DNA of 64,000 nucleotides from NCBI GenBank assembly GCA_016650295.1, contig JAENWA010000068.1, positions 62,001 to 126,000 of the forward strand, given 5' to 3'. The translations under genes and the position numbers were made by a program. The notes beneath the pieces are model-generated. The model did no database searches. It was given only the letters and a program-made list of their open reading frames with translations, and was not told the DNA's origin. Shown in pieces: positions 29,105-35,669 of the stretch; the stretch's first letter is position 1, and the number at the start of each line of letters is the position of its first letter. The stretch is from Desulfuromonadales bacterium. Lineage in GTDB: Bacteria; Desulfobacterota; Desulfuromonadia; Geobacterales; Pseudopelobacteraceae.

Positions 29105-29176
29105 CTATGCCAGAACATCGCGAAGGTATTCATCAAGCAGGGCTTCGTATTTGCCGTGGGGTATCTGCTGTTTCAA
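29105..29176 (-). pseudogene. Severed N-terminus of the DUF3427 helicase gene
   Basis: From a TTG at 29176 the frame reads MKQQIPHGKYEALLDEYLRD then VLA and TAG (29105-29107), and continues in the same frame with HPELRTVFGKIDPEEQPGLY. The peptide matches the helical opening expected before the PLD domain in this family. No insertion is involved: a single base change could produce the amber codon. This is either a true nonsense mutation or a sequencing error. Confidence 0.65.
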
Positions 29177-29220
29177 AAGATTGCCTCAATATTTCCGTGC
29201 AACTTATTACAACACAAAAA

Positions 29221-29310
29221 AAGCCGCTCAACCGGCATTCTTCCCGGTTCAGCGGCTTTTTACATATATGCTATTTTTCCAATCGCATTCCATCCTCACA
29301 TCCATAACAT
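29221..29310. repeat. Intergenic repeat, copy 1, with terminator-like hairpin
   Basis: AAGCCGCTCAACCGG and CCGGTTCAGCGGCTT form a strong stem-loop followed by TTTT. The stem and the next 45 bases recur at 31156-31246, with high identity through CCATAACAT. A further matching block (TGCCTCACATTAC...TGTCAAAGGA) follows at about 29317-29354 here and at 31312-31350 in the other copy. Confidence 0.75.
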
Positions 29311-29443
29311 AAAAACTGCCTCACATTACTCCACCAATCCCCGCCTGTCAAAGGAAACCCGGTAAGAATAACTATCCAGAGAAGGAATGTAACTCCATCC
29401 GGCACCAGAATACAAAAGGCCATACAGAAAATCCGTAAGGCCT

Positions 29444-29578
29444 TTATTTACCTAATGTCAGAAACCGGAATCCTGCGGCATGAAGCGCCTTTCGCACAGT
29501 CATCTCCGGCTTCGTATTCTTACCACGAATCCGGCTCATATTCCACGAACGCTTTGCTTTGGTGAGATGATCGATCAT
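29444..29578 (-). pseudogene. Truncated Vsr mismatch endonuclease (N-terminal third)
   Basis: Starts ATG at 29578: MIDHLTKAKRSWNMSRIRGK, then NTKPEMTVRKALHAAGFRF, and ends LTLGK-stop. This is the unmistakable opening of very-short-patch repair endonucleases (RS..MS.I..KNTKPE...R..L...G.R). Vsr proteins are about 140 residues, and the catalytic Asp/His part is missing. Vsr normally accompanies a cytosine methylase, and none is nearby, so this is a relic of a lost modification system. A GGCC stem-loop (29415-29446) overlaps its end. Confidence 0.75.
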
Positions 29579-29593
29579 CCCGCTTTTACCTCA

Positions 29594-29836
29594 TCAGGAA
29601 GGATCATTCTTGCTGTCGTTATATGGCTCCTCAGGTTCGCTGCAGTGGAGTGGACCGGGAGTGGCTGACGTGCGTGACGTCATGTGCTCCGCCCAACTCC
29701 CGAAAGGACCATGGGCAACCTTTTGACGAAACCAGGCAATTTCTTCGGCTGGAGTCATGCCCTTGATCTGTTCGTATATCTTTTCCTGCGCGGCCCGCTT
29801 GAAGCCGATACAGTCAAAATCCTTAGTCGTCGCCAT
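29594..29836 (-). CDS. Small partner of a PIN-domain gene (probable antitoxin-like protein)
   Basis: 80 residues, MATTKDFDCIGFKRAAQEKI, helical in its first half (EKIYEQIKGMTPAEEIAWF), disordered after about residue 50. It overlaps the upstream PIN gene by 14 bases. The KIYE..KGMT..EEI.W pattern is familiar from small proteins encoded next to PIN-domain genes, so I infer a toxin-antitoxin partner. Here it comes second, which is unusual for an antitoxin. Confidence 0.65.
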   Translation of the reverse strand: MATTKDFDCIGFKRAAQEKIYEQIKGMTPAEEIAWFRQKVAHGPFGSWAEHMTSRTSATPGPLHCSEPEEPYNDSKNDPS

Positions 29837-30290
29837 GAGTAACCGCCTCCTTCGGAGAGATGATAGTCAGAATTCCGTATCCGTTCAGAAGGTTCACCTG
29901 ATTATATGCCTTCATTTTATCCAGCCTGACAATATGCCTGAAATTCCATGATACTATCGCGTCCGCACGGCATACGGTTGCGGCAGCAACGTGTGTCATA
30001 TCGTCAATCCACTTCGGCCCCAGAATCCCTGCGGCGAGATATGCATCACGCAGCCGGATGATCTCTTCGGATACCGATATGTACTCAACTGACTGCTCCG
30101 GCAGTGACATGACAAGATCCTTAACCCGCGCAGGTGCCTCTTCAAGCTCTTCAAGCACAACATCCGAAATGAGGATAGAATGAATTCCGCACCGCACCAT
30201 TTCAAAAAAAGCAGCAGAGTCCTCGGAAAATTCCTCATCAAAACAGCCGCCAAACACAGACGTGTCAACGTAAATAAGGTTCTTTTTCAT
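29823..30290 (-). CDS. PIN-domain protein (possible toxin)
   Basis: 155 residues from the ATG at 30290, with GGAGATAAT upstream. The start MKKNLIYVDTSVFGGCFDEE carries the first catalytic Asp; SDVVLEELEEAPARVK carries the central Glu, and WIDDMTHVAAATVCRADAIV a further Asp set, followed by WNFRHIV. This arrangement fits PIN-fold ribonucleases. It is paired with the overlapping 80-residue gene. Substrate unknown. Confidence 0.85.
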   Translation of the reverse strand: MKKNLIYVDTSVFGGCFDEEFSEDSAAFFEMVRCGIHSILISDVVLEELEEAPARVKDLVMSLPEQSVEYISVSEEIIRLRDAYLAAGILGPKWIDDMTHVAAATVCRADAIVSWNFRHIVRLDKMKAYNQVNLLNGYGILTIISPKEAVTHGDD

Positions 30291-30390
30291 CAGCGGATTA
30301 TCTCCATTTCTGTTCATGCCGATGCCGGAAGCAGCCAGAGGGAAAAGAGGGACATTCCCCGATTTCCTTTACTGATTTAAGTTTGGTAAA

Positions 30391-30693
30391 TCACACTGTC
30401 ACCTGTTCCGGCGTCACACTCAGACGCAAACCAACACCATGCAGTAGATTGAACAATGTGCGGATTTCGGGGTTTCCGCGGTTAGACAGTGTACGGTAAA
30501 GGCTTTCCCTGTTCAGGTGCGCCTTCTCTGCCACGGCCTTCATGCCGCCGTTTGCTTCTGCAATATTGCGAAGAGCAAGCAGGAAGGCATCCTTATCTCC
30601 CTCTTCGAGAGCTGCGTTCAGATATGCCGCTGCCTCTTTGGGGTCTTTCAGTGCTTCTATCAAATCTTTTTGATATTCCGTCATCAGTGCCAT
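30391..30693 (-). CDS. HI1420-type addiction-module antidote, toxin not seen
   Basis: 100 residues from the ATG at 30693, which has AAGGAGG upstream. KDPKEAAAYLNAALEEGDKD, then FLLALRNIAEANGGMKAVAE and a helix-turn-helix AEKAHLNRESLYRTLSNRGN, match the HI1420-type antidote family. The partner killer protein (HI1419/RelE type) normally lies directly upstream, but only 86 bases and then a BrnA gene are found there. It is thus an orphan. Confidence 0.85.
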   Translation of the reverse strand: MALMTEYQKDLIEALKDPKEAAAYLNAALEEGDKDAFLLALRNIAEANGGMKAVAEKAHLNRESLYRTLSNRGNPEIRTLFNLLHGVGLRLSVTPEQVTV

Positions 30694-30779
30694 GTTACTG
30701 CCTCCTTCGGTGATCCTGCAGGTAGCTTGCTGCCTGAGCAATGTCCAACTGGCATTCACCGCAGTTCAAAGGCCTATTA

Positions 30780-31046
30780 TCAGTGGTTATGCGCCTCCAC
30801 ATACTTGCGTAATACGGCATTGATCATGGATTGGTAACCTTTTCCCTGCATCTTGAAAAACTCGATCACATCCGGATCTATACGCAGAGTTACCTGTTTT
30901 TTCTTCTCCGGCCAGCGAATATGGGCTTCCTTGAAGAAATCGTCTCGAAGTGGCGGGATGTCGGAATAATCGATTTCCTCGTCCTTCATCTTTGTAACCC
31001 GTTCCAAATCAGTGCGCGAAGACGTTGAAGTATGCTTCCCTTTCAT
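30780..31046 (-). CDS. BrnA-type antitoxin, toxin not seen
   Basis: 88 residues from the ATG at 31046, with AGGTGA upstream. The segment YSDIPPLRDDFFKEAHIRWP and the ribbon-helix-helix KKQVTLRIDPDVIEFFKMQG, followed by GYQSMINAVLRKYVE, are typical of BrnA (DUF4415). The cognate ribonuclease BrnT normally precedes it, but the 100 bases upstream hold no coding frame. It might regulate a distant locus or be a leftover. Confidence 0.88.
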   Translation of the reverse strand: MKGKHTSTSSRTDLERVTKMKDEEIDYSDIPPLRDDFFKEAHIRWPEKKKQVTLRIDPDVIEFFKMQGKGYQSMINAVLRKYVEAHNH

Positions 31047-31155
31047 AACGATCACCTTTTCTGAATGATATAATCATCCCATATGAATTTCATGGTAGCA
31101 CACCAGAGCTGTAGTTACAATTGAAGTTACACAAGAAGAAACTACCAAAACAAAA

Positions 31156-31350
31156 AAGCCGCCCAACCGGCATTCTTCCCGGTTCAGCGGCATTTTACAT
31201 AGATGCTGTTTTCCCCAATCCCATCTCAGCCCCACAGCCATAACATTGCCCTGATAAACAGGATAGTGCGTTTACAAAATCATTCAACAATGATTTCTAA
31301 CTTACTAGAAGTGCCTCACATTACCCCACTCCCACCCGACTGTCAAAGGA
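31156..31350. repeat. Intergenic repeat, copy 2
   Basis: Imperfect copy of the 29221-29354 region: AAGCCGCCCAACCGG and CCGGTTCAGCGG stem, then a block ending CCATAACAT (31246), then about 60 extra bases, then TGCCTCACATTAC...TGTCAAAGGA (31312-31350). Both copies have the same orientation and border gene remnants or antitoxins, as if this stretch had been duplicated. Confidence 0.7.
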
Positions 31351-31517
31351 TCATTCCGATCAATCAAGGGCCGGTACATCCCCGCCACTCATCACATCAC
31401 CCAAGACTTCTGCCGGCAGAGTTTTGCTTGTAACTATCTATTTAATAACAATAGTGCCTCTAAATTGGCTGTTTTTTTTGACATCAGCTTCTATCCTCAA
31501 AATTCTCCCTCGCCCGC

Positions 31518-31582
31518 TGCCGCCCCAGCTCTCGCAGAAACAAAACTACGAACAGCATAATACATTTCACCGCAGAGGGCGC
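31518..31582. repeat. 65-base repeat, copy 1, upstream of the ADP-ribosylglycohydrolase gene
   Basis: Aligned without gaps to 32982-33046, with 51 of 65 matching bases by my count; the shared core ACAGCATAATACATTTCA is identical. Each copy lies 120-180 bases before a rightward gene (31702 and 33214), so it may hold a promoter or be a dispersed repeat. Confidence 0.6.
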
Positions 31583-31622
31583 AAGCTGGAGAAGGGCATC
31601 AAGTGTCTTCAGAGCACATGGA

Positions 31623-31663
31623 GACATGACCGGCAGGTTGTGGTAAAATCTGCCGGTCATGTC
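31623..31663. promoter_or_regulatory. Perfect 14-base inverted repeat before the ADP-ribosylglycohydrolase gene
   Basis: GACATGACCGGCAG (31623-31636) and CTGCCGGTCATGTC (31650-31663) are perfectly complementary around a 13-base loop, ending 38 bases before the ATG. It could be an operator in DNA or a stem in the leader RNA. No U-tract follows, so it is not a simple terminator. Confidence 0.6.
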
Positions 31664-31701
31664 CTCGAACAAACATTCTGATAGATGCATGGAGATGTAA
31701 C

Positions 31702-32808
31702 ATGATGGACCGAAACAAACGGGAACATTTTAGCGGCTGTCTATTGTGTGGCGCTGCTGGTGATGCACTGGGACAGCCGGTCGAGTTTAAAGACAGAGAA
31801 GAAATCACAGGGGAATACGGTCCAGACGGCATCCTGGAGATGGTGCCGGGTGAAGAAGGCCTGTATAAGATAACCGACGACACCCAAATGACCCTCTTCA
31901 CTGCCGAGGGGCTGCTGCGGGCCTGGACAACCGCCCGGCAAAGTGGCGGAGTACCGGACTTTGCCGGCGCAGTCAGGCATTCGTACCTCTGCTGGTTGAA
32001 GACACAGGGTGAGACACCCGCCATTTCATACCCTGGAACATGTTGTGACGGCTGGCTGTTGGCCGTAGAAGGTATGCACCGGCGACGGGCACCCGGCGCT
32101 ACCTGTCTCTCCGCCCTGCGAGAAGGCACCCTGTCCGACAATGGTATAGTTAATAATACCAGCAAGGGGTGTGGCGGAGTCATGCGTGCCGCCCCGGTCG
32201 GGTTGCTGGCTGCCCGTATTAATACTGGCAACAGTGCGGGCACGGCACGAAAAGCCTTCGAGATCGGTTGTGCTACAGCGGCCCTGACCCATGGCCACCC
32301 GTCGGGATATTACCCGGCCGGTGTCCTGGCAGCGGTCATCGCAACCATTATCAACGGTGGTTCGATTGAAGAGGGCATCTACATCAGCCTTGGTTTACTG
32401 GATGGCCGCATCGGATCCATGGAAACAATCGCTGCTATTCGGTCAGCGCTGGATCTCTGGCAGCTCGATCGCTTTAAACAATCTTACAATTCGGTTGAAT
32501 CGCTAGGTGTCGGCTGGACTGGCGAAGAGGCTGTATCCATCGGTCTTTACTGTGCCCTGGCAGCAGGAGAGGACCTTGTGAGAGGATTGCGAATGGCAGT
32601 CAACCACTCCGGAGATTCCGACTCCACTGGAGCCATCACCGGCAACATCCTGGGTGCACTGCTGGGCGAACAGGCCATACCACATGACTGGCTGAATCAG
32701 CTTGAGCTGGTTGACGTGATCAGGCAGGTCGGCAATGACCTGTTCACCAGCTACGAGGGAACCGAGAGCTGGCTGAAGAGCTATCCGTTGATGCAGGTTT
32801 CTTTGTAA
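31702..32808 (+). CDS. ADP-ribosylglycohydrolase family protein
   Basis: 368 residues of the DraG/ARH fold, which removes ADP-ribose from proteins, nucleic acids or small molecules using a dinuclear magnesium site. Metal motifs are visible: GCLLCGAAGDALGQPVEF, YKITDDTQMTLFTAEGLL, and near the C-terminus HSGDSDSTGAITGNILGALL. GGVMRAAPVGL is also a family landmark. The ATG has GGAGATG upstream. No ADP-ribosyltransferase gene is seen in the window, so the substrate is open; in accessory DNA such enzymes may counter toxin- or phage-derived ADP-ribosylation. Confidence 0.93.
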   Translation: MMDRNKREHFSGCLLCGAAGDALGQPVEFKDREEITGEYGPDGILEMVPGEEGLYKITDDTQMTLFTAEGLLRAWTTARQSGGVPDFAGAVRHSYLCWLKTQGETPAISYPGTCCDGWLLAVEGMHRRRAPGATCLSALREGTLSDNGIVNNTSKGCGGVMRAAPVGLLAARINTGNSAGTARKAFEIGCATAALTHGHPSGYYPAGVLAAVIATIINGGSIEEGIYISLGLLDGRIGSMETIAAIRSALDLWQLDRFKQSYNSVESLGVGWTGEEAVSIGLYCALAAGEDLVRGLRMAVNHSGDSDSTGAITGNILGALLGEQAIPHDWLNQLELVDVIRQVGNDLFTSYEGTESWLKSYPLMQVSL

Positions 32809-33213
32809 AGAATCCGGTCCCATAGGACGCTGGTTTCAACTTCACACTAAAAAAGTTCCGGGATTATCAGAGCAGATCTATGAGGGAAAAGGGCTCCTCC
32901 AGAAGGAAATCAGCGTCCTCGGTACTGATCGATTCCTCACGGAGCCCCGGAGAACCTGTGGGAGGATATGTAGCGCGTAAGTGCCGCCACAGCGCTCAAG
33001 TAAATAAAACAACTGACAGCATAATACATTTCATAGCAGAGATCGCGACCAAAAGCAGGCGCTTCCCAGCGAGTAACGTAGAGGAATCTCAACCAGGTAA
33101 AACTTCGACAGGTAAAGCTTCAAGGATGCCAAACAAGATGGTTGTATTATAAGGCTTTTGAAGGTAATTTCAAAAGAAGTACAATAATAATGGATAGGAC
33201 AGGAATCGACATT
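32809..33213. other. Intergenic region with the second 65-base repeat
   Basis: No gene is supported. It holds the second 65-base repeat (32982-33046), and the promoter for the next hydrolase gene presumably lies after it in the AT-rich part around 33140-33200. Confidence 0.4.
32982..33046. repeat. 65-base repeat, copy 2, upstream of the hydrolase gene
   Basis: Ungapped partner of 31518-31582 (51 of 65 bases). Same orientation and similar distance from the next start codon. Confidence 0.6.
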
Positions 33214-33996
33214 ATGAGCAATCCATTTCTTGACCACCCTACCCTCTCCGGCCGCTATTTCTACCCCTGGCCCAATCGATTTAAGGAGCCTTTCTTTGTC
33301 GAAGGCGACGGCTTCCGTCTGGCCTGTCGCTACTGTCACAGGCACGAGGACGCCCCGACCATTATCCACTTCCACGGTAACGGCGAGAGCGTGGCTGATT
33401 ACATCGGGGAGTTCGAGGAGCGCATGACCGGTCTGGGGGCCAATCTGCTGCTGGCCGGATACCGCGGCTACGGCATGTCCAGCGGTCTGCCTGCGCTGGC
33501 CGCCATGCTGGACGATGTAGAGCTGATCGTTGCAGCATCCGGTGTACCTGCGGACAGGATCATCTTCTTCGGTCGCTCCCTGGGTTCGCTCTACGCCCTG
33601 CACGGAGCCGCGCGCTACCCACGGGCAGCCGGACTGATCATTGAGAGTGGACTGGCCGACCCGCTGGAGCGGATATTAGTCCGTATCGAACCGCACGAAG
33701 TCGGGGCAACGATGGAGGAACTGCGGGCAGCTGTGAACAGCTGTCTCAACCAGCACGACAAGATTTCGGCCTTCAAGGGGCGGGTGTTGGTGATGCATAC
33801 CCGCAACGACGATCTGGTGTCGGTTTCCCACGCCGAGCGTCTCTATGACTGGGCCAATCAGCCGAAGGAGCTGCTCGTTTTTGAACGGGGTGACCACAAC
33901 ACCATTCTGTCGGCCAACCAGGAGGCATATTTTGCGGCTGTGGAAACATTCTTGAAACAATTGAAAAGGCAGGCTGCACATGGAAATGACCGATGA
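33214..33996 (+). CDS. Alpha/beta hydrolase
   Basis: 260 residues from the ATG at 33214 (MSNPFLDHPTLSGRYFYPWP); the open frame starts earlier at 33142 but an AGGACAGGAA precedes this ATG. The oxyanion motif IIHFHGNGESVADY, nucleophile elbow FFGRSLGSLYALHG, Asp in MHTRNDDLVS and the His in FERGDHNTIL complete the triad. No signal peptide is present, so it is cytosolic. It resembles the 18130 hydrolase only in general fold. Substrate unknown. Confidence 0.9.
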   Translation: MSNPFLDHPTLSGRYFYPWPNRFKEPFFVEGDGFRLACRYCHRHEDAPTIIHFHGNGESVADYIGEFEERMTGLGANLLLAGYRGYGMSSGLPALAAMLDDVELIVAASGVPADRIIFFGRSLGSLYALHGAARYPRAAGLIIESGLADPLERILVRIEPHEVGATMEELRAAVNSCLNQHDKISAFKGRVLVMHTRNDDLVSVSHAERLYDWANQPKELLVFERGDHNTILSANQEAYFAAVETFLKQLKRQAAHGNDR

Positions 33997-34136
33997 ACAG
34001 AGATATAACATGGAGTCGTTTTTGTTTGATTAGATGTTGGATAAATGGATGGATTTAAATTTGATGCCGGATTGACTACCCTGAATTTTATGGTAAGTTT
34101 TAATTTGAATACTATTTCTTGAATAAGGATAACATC

Positions 34137-34364
34137 ATGGAGACCTGTGAATTTTGTGATACCTGTTATTTCTTTAAAGAAGAGTTCCAGGACAATCCTC
34201 ATACAAAAGAATATTTATGTAACACCCTCTGCAATGAGCACTTCATCACCTGTGCACGTTATAAGATTGCCATGTCTAACGGGATAGATGATGTACCTCG
34301 TGACCTTCTTCCTGACCCTCTTACGTGCCTGAAGTGTTTTGCGAAATGTAACTCATGGAATTGA
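34137..34364 (+). CDS. Small Cys-rich protein, paralogue 1
   Basis: 75 residues from the ATG at 34137 (METCEFCDTCYFFKEEFQDN), with AAGGA upstream. Eight or more cysteines are spaced as CEFCDTC, CNTLC, CARY and CLKCFAKC, suggesting a metal- or cluster-binding protein. The layout CEF...C.YF...Y..Y C......CARY...GI..VP..L.P is shared with the next gene, so the two are paralogues. I do not recognise a named family. Confidence 0.65.
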   Translation: METCEFCDTCYFFKEEFQDNPHTKEYLCNTLCNEHFITCARYKIAMSNGIDDVPRDLLPDPLTCLKCFAKCNSWN

Positions 34365-34535
34365 TGTGAATCTATCCGGCAGGTTGTTTCCGGGCAGGTG
34401 GTGCTGCGGGGATCACAGGAATCCTCTTCCAACAAATTGCAGATATTCTCCATCTCCAATATTTGACTATCGAACAATATAGATTATTATCTTTTACAAT
34501 TCAGACGTTGCAACATAGACCCGGAGGGTGTTTTT

Positions 34536-34763
34536 ATGAATACATGCGAATTTCAATCATCCTGTACCTATTACAATGTTCTGAAGGAAAAAAGTCCCGT
34601 CATACTGAGGTACATAAAAGAAGAATATTGTGACAGCAGTTATTCCGCGTGTGCACGGTTCGTGGTTTCCAAGGCTCATGGAACAAACCATGTACCAAAA
34701 TATCTTTTCCCCGAAGATATTCAAGAAGCTTGTAAGATACTTGACGAGCTTGGCAACTCATAA
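34536..34763 (+). CDS. Small Cys-containing protein, paralogue 2
   Basis: 75 residues, MNTCEFQSSCTYYNVLKEKS, with GGAGGGT before the ATG. It shares with the 34137 protein the opening TCEF..SC.Y and the block YEE-C...YSACARFVVSKAHG followed by VPKYLFPEDI. It has lost several of the cysteines. Likely co-regulated with its neighbours; each has its own ribosome site and a 100-170-base spacer. Confidence 0.65.
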   Translation: MNTCEFQSSCTYYNVLKEKSPVILRYIKEEYCDSSYSACARFVVSKAHGTNHVPKYLFPEDIQEACKILDELGNS

Positions 34764-34855
34764 CAGCAGCCTTTCGATAATAGTTAGTTAATATTTATTT
34801 TTGTATATTGGATGGTATAATTCCGGTGGTTTGATTCACTTGCAGGAGGTTCTTA

Positions 34856-35056
34856 ATGCAGGCACAGGGCGGTGTGATATTGCTGGTTGAACCAGACACG
34901 AGGATTTGTACTACTGTAAGGATTACCAGCGAGCTATATAGTTGTTCTGAAAACAATTACAAGTGTAATTATGGCCTTTATGCCGGCAAGACATGTACCT
35001 ACTGTTTGCATCCGGATCACTTGACATTCCGCAGGCAATCCGCTCTGAGAGCATGA
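34856..35056 (+). CDS. Small Cys-rich protein, possibly related to the two before it
   Basis: 66 residues, MQAQGGVILLVEPDTRICTT, preceded by a strong GGAGGTTCTTA site. The C-terminal part CSENNYKCNYGLYAGKTCTY holds five closely spaced cysteines. No membrane helix. The similarity to the two preceding proteins is weak and may be only compositional. Confidence 0.5.
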   Translation: MQAQGGVILLVEPDTRICTTVRITSELYSCSENNYKCNYGLYAGKTCTYCLHPDHLTFRRQSALRA

Positions 35057-35215
35057 AAGCACCCGTTCCAAAAAGCTGAGATACTTAATCACCGACAGGC
35101 TTAACGGGCTGAACTGAGTAGTGAAACAGATAAGTATGTTGGCCATTTCATCACGACTATGGTAGGTTTGCACAAAAATTGGTGAATGACATCATTTACA
35201 ACACAAGGAGATAAC

Positions 35216-35482
35216 ATGACAAAAGCAGAATTCGTAGCGTCGGTCGCTGAAAAAACAGGTCTTACCAAGTCAGCTGCTGCTGAGGCTGTAGACGCATTCG
35301 TGTGCACAGTTGCAGAAGTACTCAAGGCAGGCGATAAGATTACTTTACCAGGTTTCGGTACGTTCAGTGTTTCTGAAAGAGCTGCACGTAAAGGACGTAA
35401 CCCGCAGACCGGTGCAGAAATCCAGATTGCAGCATCCAAAAGCGGTAAGTTTTCAGCCGGCAAGGATTTGAAAGGGTTGTAA
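35216..35482 (+). CDS. HU-family DNA-binding protein
   Basis: 88 residues from the ATG at 35216 ([20 protein letters not shown]), with AAGGAGATAAC upstream. The arm motif [20 protein letters not shown] is the signature of HU/IHF proteins, which bend DNA as dimers. The frame upstream of 35216 is non-coding. It lies next to topA, transcribed toward it, and a strong terminator follows. Codon use (few rare codons) suggests high expression. Confidence 0.95.
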   Translation: MTKAEFVASVAEKTGLTKSAAAEAVDAFVCTVAEVLKAGDKITLPGFGTFSVSERAARKGRNPQTGAEIQIAASKSGKFSAGKDLKGL

Positions 35483-35542
35483 TTGGAAATACGTTAAAAT
35501 GATTAACTCCAAATTCAGGTTTGTAAAAGAACCTTGATACTA

Positions 35543-35576
35543 AAAAGCCGGCCCCAATCAGGGCCGGTTTTTTATG
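35543..35576 (+). terminator. Terminator after the HU gene
   Basis: CCGGCCCC, AATC, then AGGGCCGG and a T-run form a GC-rich stem-loop about 60 bases after the HU stop. On the minus strand the preceding A-run would also give a T-run, so it could serve topA (ending at 35670) as well. Confidence 0.85.
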
Positions 35577-35669
35577 ACATATCCCCCATAACCTGGACCA
35601 ATATACAGGGAAACGCCTGGCAGCTTAACCTAACCTGCAGAAGTAACTTCAGGGCCGGGGGAGGTCAAA

